From Oscillospiraceae bacterium (GTDB lineage: Bacteria; Bacillota; Clostridia; UBA1381; UBA9506): a DNA stretch of 36,754 bases. Made by a program: the position numbers and the translations under genes. The stretch covers positions 1 to 36,754 of the forward strand of contig SVKI01000013.1 in the NCBI GenBank assembly GCA_015068555.1, in the 5' to 3' direction. Under the pieces are notes generated by a model. It did not search any database. It was not told where the DNA came from and saw only the letters and a list, made by a program, of their open reading frames with translations. Position 1 is the stretch's first letter. Every line of letters starts with the position of its first letter. This document shows, in pieces, positions 14,997-24,822 of the stretch.

Positions 14997-16358
14997 TTAT
15001 TTACCCAAACAAAAACGCGAGAAAATCTCGTCAATAATTTCATCTGAAACTGTTTGACCGGTAATTTCACCCAAAGCGCCGATTGCCGCACGCAAATCGA
15101 CCGATAAAAAGTCAAGCGGAACACCATCTGAAAGAGCCTGTCTGGCATTTTGCAGGTGTTCTTCTGCCTCACAGATGGCTTGCTTATGGCGCAGGTTGAT
15201 GACGGTTGCATCGCTGTTTTCTGTTATCTCACCCAAACGGAACATATCTTCTACCAACAGGGCAAGCTCTTTAGTTCCATCACCTGTCTTAGCAGAAATA
15301 TGCACATAGGGGAGCTCACTTATGTACTTGGGTGGAACGACTCCACAATTGATATCGGATTTATTCAGTAAGACGATGACCTTTTTATTCTGAATCAGCG
15401 TAAAGATTTCTTCATCTTCTTCGCTGATGGGACGACTCATATCCAAAACAAAGAAAACAAGGTCAGCATCCTTCACATATTGTTTTGCCAAACGGATACC
15501 CATCTCCTCAATTTCCTCAGCGTTCTCGCGAATGCCGGCTGTGTCAAACACATTCAGCCTCGCACACCCTAACCGGATGTGTTCTTCAATCACATCGCGC
15601 GTGGTGCCGGCCGTCTCGGTAACAAGTGCTCTTTCTGTGCCGGCTAAAGCGTTCAGGAGTGAGGATTTACCAACGTTTGGCTTACCCACAATAACCGTGT
15701 TAATGCCGTTACGAATCATGCGACCCTGTTCAGCATGATTGCACATGTTTTCGAGGGTGGCTATAGCTTTACCGATTTCCGCCTCAACCTCTGCTTCAGT
15801 AACAGCACCTATGCCCTCATCGGGGAAATCTGCCATAGCATCAAGGTGCGCAGCCAGTTCAAGCAGATTTTGTCTTTGCTCAGCAATCGGTTTTGATAAC
15901 TTTCCTTCTAACTGATTGACCGATAAAGAAGCGGCTTCTTCCGTTTCGGATTGGATCAGGTCAATCACGGCTTCTGCCTGTGATAAGTCAAGTTTACCGT
16001 TTAAAAAGGCGCGCTTGGTAAATTCACCCGGCGTAGCCAAAACTGCACCGCCAGAGAGCACAGCAGATAACACACTTTGCGTTACACAAACGCCGCCATG
16101 GCAGCTGATTTCCACTACATCTTCACCGGTATAAGAACCCGGAGCGCGCATAACGGCCGCAAGCACTTCGTCAATGGTCTTGCCGTCTTTTATAATATGT
16201 CCGTAAGCAAGCGTGTGGTTAGGGACAGCGCTAAGTTTTTTCTTTCCGGAGAAAACCTTCTCACAAATCGAAATGGCTTCTGCGCCGCTGACGCGAATCA
16301 CGCCGATCCCACCCTCGCCGTGCGCTGTGGCAACAGCTGCAATTGTTGTGTTAACCAA
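14997..16358 (-). CDS. mnmE: tRNA modification GTPase MnmE
   Basis: MnmE, with MnmG, installs the aminomethyl-type group at C5 of wobble uridine in several tRNAs, using a folate carbon. The N-terminal folate domain starts TTIAAVATAHGEGGIGVIRV. The G domain inserted in the helical part shows GKPNVGKSS, TAGTTRD, DTAGIR and NKSD. The C-terminus ends FCLGK, the conserved catalytic cysteine tail. I choose a TTG start at 16358 because AGAGG lies eight bases upstream; a GTG at 16367 would overlap that site. This gives 453 residues. mnmG, often adjacent, is not in the window. The gene follows the cysteine-cluster protein closely. Confidence 0.95.
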   Translation of the reverse strand: MVNTTIAAVATAHGEGGIGVIRVSGAEAISICEKVFSGKKKLSAVPNHTLAYGHIIKDGKTIDEVLAAVMRAPGSYTGEDVVEISCHGGVCVTQSVLSAVLSGGAVLATPGEFTKRAFLNGKLDLSQAEAVIDLIQSETEEAASLSVNQLEGKLSKPIAEQRQNLLELAAHLDAMADFPDEGIGAVTEAEVEAEIGKAIATLENMCNHAEQGRMIRNGINTVIVGKPNVGKSSLLNALAGTERALVTETAGTTRDVIEEHIRLGCARLNVFDTAGIRENAEEIEEMGIRLAKQYVKDADLVFFVLDMSRPISEEDEEIFTLIQNKKVIVLLNKSDINCGVVPPKYISELPYVHISAKTGDGTKELALLVEDMFRLGEITENSDATVINLRHKQAICEAEEHLQNARQALSDGVPLDFLSVDLRAAIGALGEITGQTVSDEIIDEIFSRFCLGK

Positions 16359-16373
16359 AATTGACACCTCTTT

Positions 16374-16889
16374 TTATACAAAATCCTTTCGCAGAGCATG
16401 AAGATCATCAAAACTACAGGTTATAGCTTCTAAATACGCCGCAATCTCCGGGAACTTAATCAGAAGAGAAAACACTTTTTCCAATCGGCGCAAAAATTTT
16501 TTGCTTATGTATGGCGTGGCTTCCGGGCTCGTAAGCGGACAAAGCCGTGCGCGCGGATCTAGGGCAATGCGTAAGCCTTCATCCCTCTTATAATGCGGAA
16601 AGAAGGGAAATATTCTGCAGGCAAGCGGTCTGTCCGTGCGGGTGCACGGACCGTGACACACAACAAGCTGTACCGGTCGACTGTTTGCAATAAAATCGGT
16701 CGGCAGAACAGAATAATTCTTGTTTTCGATAAACAGACGCTCTTCCCCCGGAAAGAGATACATCCCGCTTTCCTCATCGCCGCGGCAGCAGAGCTTATCG
16801 CAAAGCTCGCCGCAATCAACCGTAAGCGGCGTTACATCATCAAGTCGTTTATAAACCTGCTTATACAGTTCGCTTATATGTGTACTCAT
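16374..16889 (-). CDS. YkgJ-like cysteine-cluster protein of unknown function
   Basis: This 171-residue protein has a cysteine pattern like that of YkgJ-family proteins, thought to bind zinc or an iron-sulfur cluster. The cysteines are in CGELCDKLCC near residues 26-35, CHGPC near 78-82, ACRIFPFFPHY near 90, and RLCPL near 115. The start ATG overlaps the gatB stop (ATGA), which suggests translational coupling, and mnmE follows within 15 bases. That position, between the amidotransferase and a tRNA-modifying GTPase, hints at a role in translation or RNA modification, but this is context only. It has no signal peptide or membrane segment. Confidence 0.8.
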   Translation of the reverse strand: MSTHISELYKQVYKRLDDVTPLTVDCGELCDKLCCRGDEESGMYLFPGEERLFIENKNYSVLPTDFIANSRPVQLVVCHGPCTRTDRPLACRIFPFFPHYKRDEGLRIALDPRARLCPLTSPEATPYISKKFLRRLEKVFSLLIKFPEIAAYLEAITCSFDDLHALRKDFV

Positions 16890-18319
16890 GCCTGATCCAA
16901 CGCTTCTTTTAACAGTTTGTTAATGATTTGCGGATTCGCCTTGCCGCGCGAATTCTTCATAATCTGGCCGACCAGGAAGCCTAACGCTCTGTCTTTACCG
17001 GCCTTATAGTCAACAATTGACTGAGGATTTTGCTCTAACACATCCTGAATCATCTGCATAAGTGCGCCTTCGTCAGAAACCTGCGCAAGACCAAGCTTTT
17101 CCACAATTTTAGCCGGATCTTCAGGATTTTCAAACATGGCATCAAGCACCTTTTTAGCCGCACTGTTGCTGATGGTTCCCTTTTCAATCAGACTGATTAA
17201 AGCACAAAGATGTGCCGGTGTGAATGGGATATCTCCGGCCTCTATCTCTTTGTCGTTGGTGATTTTTGCAATATCACCCATAATCCAGTTACTTGCAGCC
17301 TTCGGGGTCGCGCCTAAATCTACGGTAGCATCAAAGAAATCAGCTGTTTTTTTAGAAGAGGTCAGAATAAGGGCATCGTATTCCGGCAGGCCGTATTCTT
17401 TAATATAGCGCAAACGACGCTGTTCGGGCAGTTCGGGAATGCTCTTTTTAATCTCCTCGATCCATTCATCAGAGATAATGATAGGCAACAAATCCGGCTC
17501 GGGGAAATAGCGATAGTCGTGTGCATCTTCCTTAGTACGCATCACAACGCTCTCACCCTTAACATCATCCCAGCGGCGGGTTTGCTGTTCAATCACGCCA
17601 CCTGCTTCGAGCACTTCACGCTGACGATTCTGCTCAAACTCCATAGAGCGTACAGCAGCACGGAAGGAGTTGATATTTTTCATTTCGCAGCGAGTGCCAA
17701 AGGCTTCCTGACCTTCGGGGCGCAGAGAGACATTAACATCACAACGCAAAGAGCCTTCCTGCATTTTACAGTCAGACACCTCGGTGTATTCTAAAATGGA
17801 TTTTAATGTTTCCAAAAAGATGTGTGCTTCCTCAGGTGAGCGCAAATCCGGCTCACTTACGATTTCAATCAGAGGCACGCCGCAACGGTTATAGTCAGCT
17901 ACGGATACATTGGCATAATCATCATGCACCATCTTGCCGGCATCCTCTTCGATGTGAATGCGGGTGATGCCAATCCGCTTGGATTCTCCGTTTACCATGA
18001 TATCCACATATCCGTTCTGGCACAGCGGTAAATCGAATTGAGAAATCTGATAGGCCTTCGGCAGGTCAGGATAGAAGTAATTTTTTCTGTCCTGCTTGCT
18101 GTACTGCGTGATGGAGCAATTCATGGCAAGACCTGCTTTAATGGCAAAATCAACCACCTTTTTGTTCAACACCGGCAAGGTGCCGGGCATACCCGTACAG
18201 ATAGGACAGGTATGGGTGTTTGGGTCGCCACCAAATTCGTTTTTGCAACCGCAATATATTTTTGTGTCGGTCTTGAGCTCTGCATGAACCTCAAGACCAA
18301 TGACGGTTTCGTATTTCAT
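16886..18319 (-). CDS. gatB: Asp/Glu-tRNA amidotransferase subunit B
   Basis: GatB is the tRNA-binding and kinase subunit of GatCAB, which turns Glu-tRNA(Gln) and Asp-tRNA(Asn) into Gln- and Asn-tRNA. The 477-residue length is typical. The N-terminus YETVIGLEVHAELKTDTKIY, with the zinc-site cysteines in YCGCKNEFGG and THTCPICTGMPG, and the segments GITRIHIEEDAGK and DYNRCGVPLIEIVSEPD are hallmarks. The C-terminal helical YqeY-like tail ends the protein. GAGGAGG precedes the ATG. gatA is 17 bases upstream, and the next gene overlaps by four bases. Confidence 0.98.
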   Translation of the reverse strand: MKYETVIGLEVHAELKTDTKIYCGCKNEFGGDPNTHTCPICTGMPGTLPVLNKKVVDFAIKAGLAMNCSITQYSKQDRKNYFYPDLPKAYQISQFDLPLCQNGYVDIMVNGESKRIGITRIHIEEDAGKMVHDDYANVSVADYNRCGVPLIEIVSEPDLRSPEEAHIFLETLKSILEYTEVSDCKMQEGSLRCDVNVSLRPEGQEAFGTRCEMKNINSFRAAVRSMEFEQNRQREVLEAGGVIEQQTRRWDDVKGESVVMRTKEDAHDYRYFPEPDLLPIIISDEWIEEIKKSIPELPEQRRLRYIKEYGLPEYDALILTSSKKTADFFDATVDLGATPKAASNWIMGDIAKITNDKEIEAGDIPFTPAHLCALISLIEKGTISNSAAKKVLDAMFENPEDPAKIVEKLGLAQVSDEGALMQMIQDVLEQNPQSIVDYKAGKDRALGFLVGQIMKNSRGKANPQIINKLLKEALDQA

Positions 18320-18336
18320 CGTTACATCCTCCTCAA

Positions 18337-19785
18337 TTACAGCACGGGTTTGACTTTTGTAATGGTTTTTTCAAGTGCATAAGCGGCATTCAAAATCGCC
18401 TTTTCGCCAAATGGTTTGCCGATAATCTGCAGGCCGATGGGCATGCCGTTTGCATCATAGCCACAAGGCAAGACAATTGCCGGCAGGCCACCAATGTTAA
18501 CAGAAACGGTACAAATATCACCCATATACATTTGTAGCGGATCACTTGTCTTTTCGCCGATGCTGTAGGCTGTTGTGGGCGCGGTTGGTGTTACAAGCAC
18601 ATCGTAGGTTTCAAAAGCCTTATCAAAATCCTTCATAACCATTGTGCGTACCTGCTGTGCCTTTTTATAATAAGCATCATAATAGCCGGAAGAAAGTGCA
18701 TAGGTGCCAATCATAATGCGGCGTTTCACTTCATCACCAAAGCCCTCACTGCGTGTTTGGGCATATAAATCAAACAAATCGTCAAACTTCTCTGCCCTGA
18801 AGCCATATTTAACGCCATCAAAGCGCGCCAGGTTTGAACTTGCCTCGGCAGAAGAAATCATATAATAAGCAGGCAGGGCATATTCATTTAAGGGCAGGTG
18901 CATTTCATTGTAGTCAGCACCCAAAGCCTTAAATGTATCTAAAGCCGCATAAATAGCCTTTTGAATTGACGGGTCGATACCTTCGCCAAAATACTCAGCA
19001 GGAACACCAATTTTCAGACCTGTAACCGATTCTGAAAGTGCCGATTCAAAATTGATATAATCACACTTAACACAGGTCGAATCCATCGGGTCGTAGCCCA
19101 CGATTGCATCATAGACCATGGCACAGTCGCGCACATCTTTTGTCATCGGGCCGATTTGGTCAAGAGATGATGCAAACGCAACAAGACCAAAACGAGAAAC
19201 GGTTCCGTAGGTGGGTTTCATGCCGACGCAACCGCAAAAAGCGGCCGGCTGTCGAATGGAGCCACCTGTATCTGAACCCAACGTAAAGGCTGCCTCATCA
19301 GCTGCAACACAAGCAGCAGAACCACCGGATGAACCACCGGGCACTTTGGTTATATCATATGGATTCTTCGTCTTTTTGAAGTATGAGTTTTCTGTTGAAG
19401 AACCCATGGCAAACTCGTCCATGTTGAGTTTACCCAAAAGCACCGTGTCGGCTTCCTTCATCTTAGCCGAAACAGTAGCATCATAGGGTGGGCGGAAGTT
19501 TTCGAGCATTTTAGAGGCACAGGTCGTGGGGATATCTTTAGTACACAGATTGTCCTTTAAAGCGATGGGAACACCGGCCAGGCTACCCACTTCTTCTCCG
19601 CTCGCTATTTTTTTGTCAACTGCTTCAGCTGCCGAAAGTGCTTCGTCAGCCAAAACGGTGATATAGCTTTCCACCTTGTTTTCAACCTGCTCAATGCGTT
19701 CTAAATAAGCCTTTGTTACCTCTTTTGAGGAAGTTTCTTTATTTTTAATCTTGTCACGAATTTCGTGCGCTGTCCATGTATGCAT
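18337..19785 (-). CDS. gatA: Asp/Glu-tRNA amidotransferase subunit A
   Basis: GatA is the glutaminase subunit that frees ammonia from glutamine or asparagine for transfer to the misacylated tRNA. The 482-residue protein has the amidase-signature triad: Lys77 in PIALKDN, Ser152 in GGSSGGSAA and Ser176 in GSDTGGS, with the spacing of known GatA proteins. GGAG lies upstream of the ATG. It sits between gatC (23 bases upstream) and gatB (17 bases downstream) in the usual gatCAB order. Confidence 0.98.
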   Translation of the reverse strand: MHTWTAHEIRDKIKNKETSSKEVTKAYLERIEQVENKVESYITVLADEALSAAEAVDKKIASGEEVGSLAGVPIALKDNLCTKDIPTTCASKMLENFRPPYDATVSAKMKEADTVLLGKLNMDEFAMGSSTENSYFKKTKNPYDITKVPGGSSGGSAACVAADEAAFTLGSDTGGSIRQPAAFCGCVGMKPTYGTVSRFGLVAFASSLDQIGPMTKDVRDCAMVYDAIVGYDPMDSTCVKCDYINFESALSESVTGLKIGVPAEYFGEGIDPSIQKAIYAALDTFKALGADYNEMHLPLNEYALPAYYMISSAEASSNLARFDGVKYGFRAEKFDDLFDLYAQTRSEGFGDEVKRRIMIGTYALSSGYYDAYYKKAQQVRTMVMKDFDKAFETYDVLVTPTAPTTAYSIGEKTSDPLQMYMGDICTVSVNIGGLPAIVLPCGYDANGMPIGLQIIGKPFGEKAILNAAYALEKTITKVKPVL

Positions 19786-19808
19786 AACTGTACTCCTTTT
19801 CTTTCTGT

Positions 19809-20096
19809 TTATTCCACAACCTTGGGAACGGTATAACCTTCACCATCAGAAGAAGGCGCATTCTTAAGCATTTCATCATGGTCATAAGAGGGTTTTACCA
19901 CATCTTCGCGAAATGCATTACTCATAGGAATCGCATGTGCCGTCGGCACAACACCTTCAGTTTCCAACTCGTTTAACTTATTGGCAAAACCGATAATGTT
20001 TTCCATATCTTTTGTCAGCGCTTCCGCTTCCTGTTCATTTAGCTTAAGTCTTGCCAGTTTTGCAACATGCAAAACCTCGTCTTTTGTTATCTTCAT
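19809..20096 (-). CDS. gatC: Asp/Glu-tRNA amidotransferase subunit C
   Basis: GatC is the small belt-like subunit that stabilises GatA and holds it to GatB. The protein of about 95 residues begins [17 protein letters not shown], the family signature, and ends in the extended tail with [17 protein letters not shown], which wraps around GatA. Two ATG codons are side by side (20097-20099 and 20094-20096); the second is chosen because it leaves seven bases to GGAG. It is the first gene of gatCAB. Confidence 0.95.
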   Translation of the reverse strand: MKITKDEVLHVAKLARLKLNEQEAEALTKDMENIIGFANKLNELETEGVVPTAHAIPMSNAFREDVVKPSYDHDEMLKNAPSSDGEGYTVPKVVE

Positions 20097-20128
20097 CATA
20101 TCGCTCCATTTCTGCGGTTTTACCGCTT

Positions 20129-20158
20129 ATTACATCTATGTAATCTTAATGTTGACAA
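20129..20158 (-). promoter_or_regulatory. Weak internal promoter candidate before gatC
   Basis: On the minus strand TTGTCA (20153-20158) and TGTAAT (20129-20134) are 18 bases apart. The -35 box lies close to the stop codon of the phosphatase gene. It could give gatCAB its own transcripts, but the match is modest. Confidence 0.35.
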
Positions 20159-20808
20159 ATTATAGTACACAATTCCTCAGGCGATTCTGCCACATAGACC
20201 GCACCGTTTGAAATAAGTTCTTCACGCGAGCGAAACCCCCATAAAACGCCGATGGGAACCATGCCGGCATTTGTTCCGGTTTGCATGTCCACACCACTAT
20301 CGCCCACAAAAGCCATCTCCTCAGGCAATAGCCCTAACGATTCTGCAATTTGCAGAGCCGCAATCGGGTCCGGCTTTCTCGGCACACCTTCCCGCTCGCC
20401 GTAAACATGGCAGAAGGAATGATGCGAAAACCAGGTTTCTACCAGGCTTACTGTGGGCACGTTGGGTTTGTTTGAAAGCACATTGATGGCAATTCCCGCC
20501 TCAGAAAGCTTAGATAAAAGTTCCTCTATCCCCTCGTAGGGTCTGGTTAAATCACTTGTATGTTCAGCATAAATTTCGCGCATTTTTGTAAGGCAAACAT
20601 CCACCTTTTCCTCGCATACTGCCACCTCGGGCGGCAGACTTTTTTTTACGTAGTTGCGCATTCCTGTTCCAATCGCCAGCTTATGAAAACCGGGGTCTTC
20701 GTGCTCCGGATATCCAAAATATCGAAGCATCCCGTTCACGGCACCCATTAAGTCGGCCAGGGTATCTAAAATTGTACCGTCTAAGTCAAAAATAACAGCT
20801 TTAATCAA
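20146..20808 (-). CDS. HAD-family phosphatase, Gph/PpaX-like
   Basis: This 220-residue protein is a haloacid dehalogenase-type phosphatase with a helical cap, like phosphoglycolate phosphatase and PpaX. Motif I, FDLDGTILD, gives the nucleophile Asp8 and Asp10. Motif II is VLSNKPN, motif III lysine is in RKPDP, and motif IV is VGDSGVD. The start is a TTG at 20808 with AGGGGG seven bases upstream. The gene starts 11 bases after the DUF624 gene ends. The true substrate, such as phosphoglycolate or pyrophosphate, cannot be read from the sequence. Confidence 0.9.
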   Translation of the reverse strand: MIKAVIFDLDGTILDTLADLMGAVNGMLRYFGYPEHEDPGFHKLAIGTGMRNYVKKSLPPEVAVCEEKVDVCLTKMREIYAEHTSDLTRPYEGIEELLSKLSEAGIAINVLSNKPNVPTVSLVETWFSHHSFCHVYGEREGVPRKPDPIAALQIAESLGLLPEEMAFVGDSGVDMQTGTNAGMVPIGVLWGFRSREELISNGAVYVAESPEELCTIICQH

Positions 20809-20819
20809 CGCAAATCCCC

Positions 20820-21635
20820 CTATATAGCATCATCAAATACCTGTTCGTTGTTCTCTTCGGCCTTTGGCATCATGTATGTATCAATCACATGCCAGGCATA
20901 GTAGATAGCCGTAAAACCGCTCCATGCAATTAAAATGGTGATCATTAAAATGACCCAGGCAAATGGTACGTACCAAAGCAAGAGCACATGAACAGCACCG
21001 ATAACCACCAAAAAGAACAGGCTTTGCGGCAATTTGCTGAGGGTGAAAATCAGGGCATTTTTTAAAATGTCAAGAAGCTTCATATCAAAGGTAACAAGCA
21101 TAGGGTATGTATAGATGTTCATGCCAAGCAAAATAACCGCTATGATAAGGGAAAGGGTGATCACCAATCCTTTAAAAGCAACTGTTTTTAGATAGAAAAT
21201 AACAGCCGTTAAAAACAGATAGCAAACCACGGTGCTAAGCGCACTGAGGCATAATGCCTGCTTCCAGTTCTTTTTGCTATGCTCTAAAAAGTCAGACACC
21301 AAAAAAGCATGCTCCTGTCTTGACCAGTTGCGCAAGACAAAGGTGAAACCTGCCGTAAACGGCCCCATAAACATAAACGGAATAAACGGCAAAATGGGTA
21401 ACAGCGTGTTTTGATCAAATATCAGTCTGTCAAGCACCGCATCGATTTCAAAGTAATACGGCATGATAAAGAATACGGCTGCCGCTATAAAGATAATATT
21501 ACAGCCGACATATAACAAATTCAGCTTAACCAAGTCGAAAAAGTGCCGGCCCAAAATATCAAAATAATTTCGTTTGGCAGCCTCCTCTTTGCTGACACCG
21601 CGGCCCGGCCTGGAAAAATTCATAAAAAATCCCAT
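20820..21635 (-). CDS. DUF624 (YesL-like) membrane protein
   Basis: This 271-residue protein has a basic N-terminus (MGFFMNFSRPGRGVSKEE) and about six hydrophobic segments. The order and the FFDLVKLNLLYVGCNI opening match the DUF624 family, whose best known member is YesL of Bacillus. Members often sit beside carbohydrate-use genes, but this one lies in an operon with a U32 gene and a phosphatase, which gives no clear role. CAGGAGGA precedes the ATG. The biochemical function is unknown. Confidence 0.82.
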   Translation of the reverse strand: MGFFMNFSRPGRGVSKEEAAKRNYFDILGRHFFDLVKLNLLYVGCNIIFIAAAVFFIMPYYFEIDAVLDRLIFDQNTLLPILPFIPFMFMGPFTAGFTFVLRNWSRQEHAFLVSDFLEHSKKNWKQALCLSALSTVVCYLFLTAVIFYLKTVAFKGLVITLSLIIAVILLGMNIYTYPMLVTFDMKLLDILKNALIFTLSKLPQSLFFLVVIGAVHVLLLWYVPFAWVILMITILIAWSGFTAIYYAWHVIDTYMMPKAEENNEQVFDDAI

Positions 21636-21652
21636 TTTAATATCCTCCTGTT

Positions 21653-22885
21653 TTAAACATCTGAACGCATACGCCGTAAAAGACTCATGGCCGGAACTCT
21701 TTCCGGTAGCTGTAAGCGCAACACCTGCTTAGGATGTGGTGCACTTTCTACAGGATTTCCTTCAAAGTCGCGCAGATTGTTAACTGTGAAGGAAATCGAC
21801 TGCGTATGTGGAGCCAGTATCTCCAGTGTATCTCCCTCAAAAAAACGGTTTCTCTGCTCTATCAGCGTGTCACCTGTTACCTCATCATAACCCGTTACAA
21901 CAGCCGCAACCTCATATGTGCGCACATAGGAACTGGACTCGTACACCTGCGCCGACTCATCGGGTCTGCCCATATAAAAGCCTGTTGTATAGCGTCGGTT
22001 GCTGACCTTTTCAATTTCCTCCCGCCAGGCAGGATTAAATTGATAACTTGACGGGGATTCGCAATATCTGTCAATGGCTTCACGGTACGCTTTAACCACC
22101 GTTGCCACATAATATTCTGTCTTAACACGGCCTTCAATTTTAAAGCTGTCAACTCCGCTTTCGATAAGTTCCGGTACATGTTCAATCATGCACAGGTCTT
22201 TGGAATTGAACAAAAAGGTGCCGCGTTCCCCTTCAAAAACGGGATAGTATTCGCCCGGCCTCTGCTCTTCTACTAAGCTATAGTTCCAACGGCAGGGATG
22301 CGCACAGTTGCCCCGGTTAGAATCACGACCGGCCATATAGCCGGAAAGCAAGCAACGGCCCGAATAAGAAATGCACATAGCACCATGAACAAAGGCCTCA
22401 ATTTCTAAATCCTTTGGAATCTTTTGCTTAATCTCTTTAATTTCACTCAATGAAAGCTCACGCGCCGCCACAACACGGCTGGCGCCTAATGCATGCCAGG
22501 CTGAAAAGCTTTCTGCATTTGTGTTGTTGGCCTGGGTGCTGATGTGAATAGGAATGCCGGGGGCCAACTTTTTAGCCATTGAAAACACACCTAAATCAGC
22601 CACAATCAAGCCGTCAGGCGAAAGGTCGGCCATTTCCTCTAAAAATGCAGGCAAAGCCTCCATATCGCTGTTATGCGGAATGATATTGGTTGCTATATAT
22701 AATTTACATCCCTTTTTTTGCGTAATCTCTCTGGCTTTTTTTAATTCATCTGATGTAAAGTTTTTCGCTGCCGTTCTCATGGAAAAGGCTTCTCCGCCGG
22801 CATACACGGCATCTGCGCCGAACAACACGGCTGTTTCAAGTCTTTCAAGAGAACCCGCAGGGGCTAATAGTTCAGGTTTTTTCAT
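21653..22885 (-). CDS. U32 peptidase-family protein, TrhP-like
   Basis: This 410-residue protein carries the U32 signature in EAFVHGAMCISYSGRCLLS, followed by GNCAHPCRW. Those cysteines, with others near the centre, are typical of the TrhP/RlhA type. Several U32 proteins hydroxylate RNA using prephenate rather than acting as proteases; TrhP makes 5-hydroxyuridine at tRNA position 34. The N-terminus KPELLAPAGSLERLETA is standard. The start overlaps the end of dxs by 14 bases. The tRNA role is inferred from the family and from other tRNA genes nearby; collagenase-like activity is less likely. Confidence 0.9.
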   Translation of the reverse strand: MKKPELLAPAGSLERLETAVLFGADAVYAGGEAFSMRTAAKNFTSDELKKAREITQKKGCKLYIATNIIPHNSDMEALPAFLEEMADLSPDGLIVADLGVFSMAKKLAPGIPIHISTQANNTNAESFSAWHALGASRVVAARELSLSEIKEIKQKIPKDLEIEAFVHGAMCISYSGRCLLSGYMAGRDSNRGNCAHPCRWNYSLVEEQRPGEYYPVFEGERGTFLFNSKDLCMIEHVPELIESGVDSFKIEGRVKTEYYVATVVKAYREAIDRYCESPSSYQFNPAWREEIEKVSNRRYTTGFYMGRPDESAQVYESSSYVRTYEVAAVVTGYDEVTGDTLIEQRNRFFEGDTLEILAPHTQSISFTVNNLRDFEGNPVESAPHPKQVLRLQLPERVPAMSLLRRMRSDV

Positions 22886-24749
22886 GCTGTTTCTCTCCGT
22901 TTATAATATCCAGAATTTCTTCCGTTATTGTCTTAGCATCCAGGCCACATTTTGCATATAATTCACTGCATGTACCCTGTGGCACGATGCCATTGCGATG
23001 CGCTTTAATCAGCACGCGAACAGGCATATCATGAACCAGGGATGCTATCCTTTCACCCACGCCGCCGTGTGCGATGCCGTCTTCAATGGTAACCAAAACA
23101 GAATGTGTTTTAGCCGCTTCGCGGATTGCATCTTGATCAAGCGGCTGCAGACTGCGCAAGTTTAAGACGGTAGCTGTAATATGAGAAGTCTCCAAAAATT
23201 TTTTCACTACCATAGCGGTTTGCAGCATATGACCGGCGGCCATCAGGCATACCATGCCGCCATGACACACCCAATCTGACTGTCCCAGAACAAAGGGGCG
23301 AGCCCCTATATAGTTCTCCTGCATGTTTCCGCGCGGATAGCGAATGGCAATAGGACCCCGATGGTCTTTAACGGCATAGCTGAGCATTTCTTCAAGTTCA
23401 GAAAAATTAGCCGGTGCAAGCAGCGTCATATTCGGCATATGCAATAAGTACGCAATATCATAAAGACCCTGATGTGTTTCTCCGTCCTCTCCAACAACGC
23501 CGGCTCTGTCAACACAAAGCACCAGTCTGAGCTTTTGTAGGCAAACATCATGAAGCACCTGGTCATACGCACGCTGCAAAAATGTCGAATATATGGCAAC
23601 AACAGGCGTAAGCCCCTGTTTAGAGAGACCGGCAGAAAAAGTAAGCGCGTGTTGCTCTGCGATGCCCACATCAAAAAAACGCTCGGGATAGTGCTCCATA
23701 AAGCGCCTGAGGCCTGTCCCATCCGGCATAGCAGCTGTAACAGCACAAATGGTTTCGTCACCTTCTGCCAGCATGCTGAGTTTTTTGCCCATAACCGTAG
23801 CATAACTGTCATACCCTTGCGAGGCCATGCCCGTTTCAACTTCAAAGGCACCGATGCCATGAAAGTGTGTCGGCGATGCTTCTGCAAAGGAATAACCCTT
23901 GCCCTTTGTCGTAACTGCGTGAATTAAAACAGGGCCGTTAATTTTTTTAGCCTGCTGTATCACGCGGCATAAAAAGGGCAAATCATGGCCGTCAATCGGC
24001 CCTAAATATGTAAAGCCAAGGTCTTCAAACACCGTCGTCGACGTCAGCAAATGACGAACTGCATCTTTCACTTTTTTCAGGCCTAAAACCGTGTTTTCAC
24101 CTATATAAGGAATATGGCGTATACTCCGCTCCAATCCGGATTTAAAGCTGTTATATAAGGGGCGTGTGCGAAGTTTTGTTAAATACTTGGATAAACCACC
24201 CACATTTTTTGCAATCGACATTTCATTGTCATTTAAAACAACAATAAAGTTTTTTTGATATGTACCCGCATCATTGAGCGCTTCAAAGGCCATACCACCG
24301 GTTAACGCACCATCTCCGACAACAGCCACAAAGCGCGTTTCTTCACCCTTTAATGCGGCCGCTTTCGTCATGCCAAAGGCCGCCGAAATTGCCGTGGAAG
24401 AATGACCTGTGTTAAAACAATCGTAAACGCTTTCGCTGCATTTGGGAAAGCCGCTTAAGCCCCCAAGCTTTCGCAAGGTATCAAATCCTGCGCGTCGCCC
24501 TGTTAAAAGCTTATGGACATAGGATTGATGGCCCACATCCCATACGATGCCGTCACGCGGTAAATCGAGACAGTAAAACAAGGCAATAGTCAGCTCAACC
24601 ACGCCTAAATTGGATGCCAGGTGACCGCCTGTTTTAGATACACTTTCTATAAGAAAGGCACGAACATCAGCGGCAAGTTCTATGAGTGCTTCGCTATTTA
24701 ATTTTTTGACATCCTCAGGCGTTTGAATTTTGTCCAGCATGCGATACAT
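22872..24749 (-). CDS. dxs: 1-Deoxy-D-xylulose-5-phosphate synthase
   Basis: DXS condenses pyruvate and glyceraldehyde 3-phosphate, using thiamine diphosphate, in the first step of the MEP isoprenoid pathway. The 625-residue length is normal. Segments seen include WDVGHQSYVHKLLTGR, the ThDP-magnesium motif GDGALTGGMAFEALND, and the transketolase-type central and C-terminal domains with DRAGVVGEDGETHQG and IRYPRGN. The ATG at 24749 has only a weak GAAGTG ahead. It is the first gene of an eleven-gene minus-strand run that ends at mazG. Confidence 0.97.
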   Translation of the reverse strand: MYRMLDKIQTPEDVKKLNSEALIELAADVRAFLIESVSKTGGHLASNLGVVELTIALFYCLDLPRDGIVWDVGHQSYVHKLLTGRRAGFDTLRKLGGLSGFPKCSESVYDCFNTGHSSTAISAAFGMTKAAALKGEETRFVAVVGDGALTGGMAFEALNDAGTYQKNFIVVLNDNEMSIAKNVGGLSKYLTKLRTRPLYNSFKSGLERSIRHIPYIGENTVLGLKKVKDAVRHLLTSTTVFEDLGFTYLGPIDGHDLPFLCRVIQQAKKINGPVLIHAVTTKGKGYSFAEASPTHFHGIGAFEVETGMASQGYDSYATVMGKKLSMLAEGDETICAVTAAMPDGTGLRRFMEHYPERFFDVGIAEQHALTFSAGLSKQGLTPVVAIYSTFLQRAYDQVLHDVCLQKLRLVLCVDRAGVVGEDGETHQGLYDIAYLLHMPNMTLLAPANFSELEEMLSYAVKDHRGPIAIRYPRGNMQENYIGARPFVLGQSDWVCHGGMVCLMAAGHMLQTAMVVKKFLETSHITATVLNLRSLQPLDQDAIREAAKTHSVLVTIEDGIAHGGVGERIASLVHDMPVRVLIKAHRNGIVPQGTCSELYAKCGLDAKTITEEILDIINGEKQHEKT

Positions 24750-24793
24750 AAAATCACTTCACAAACATATAATCCCTAATTTTATCTAATTAT

Positions 24794-24822
24794 ATCATAT
24801 CATATTTTTTTGTTTTGGTAAA
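24794..24822 (-). promoter_or_regulatory. Candidate promoter of the dxs operon
   Basis: On the minus strand TTTACC (24817-24822) and TATGAT (24794-24799) are 17 bases apart in a very AT-rich stretch. A second -10-like TATAAT lies five bases further on, so the exact start is uncertain. Confidence 0.5.

Noticed and set aside
16365-16367. GTG as the mnmE start
   Set aside because: It overlaps the AGAGG ribosome binding site; the TTG nine bases later has proper spacing and matches the family N-terminus.
22554-22961. Plus-strand 135-codon frame opposite the U32 and dxs genes
   Set aside because: It spans the junction of two well-supported genes on the other strand and has no start signal.
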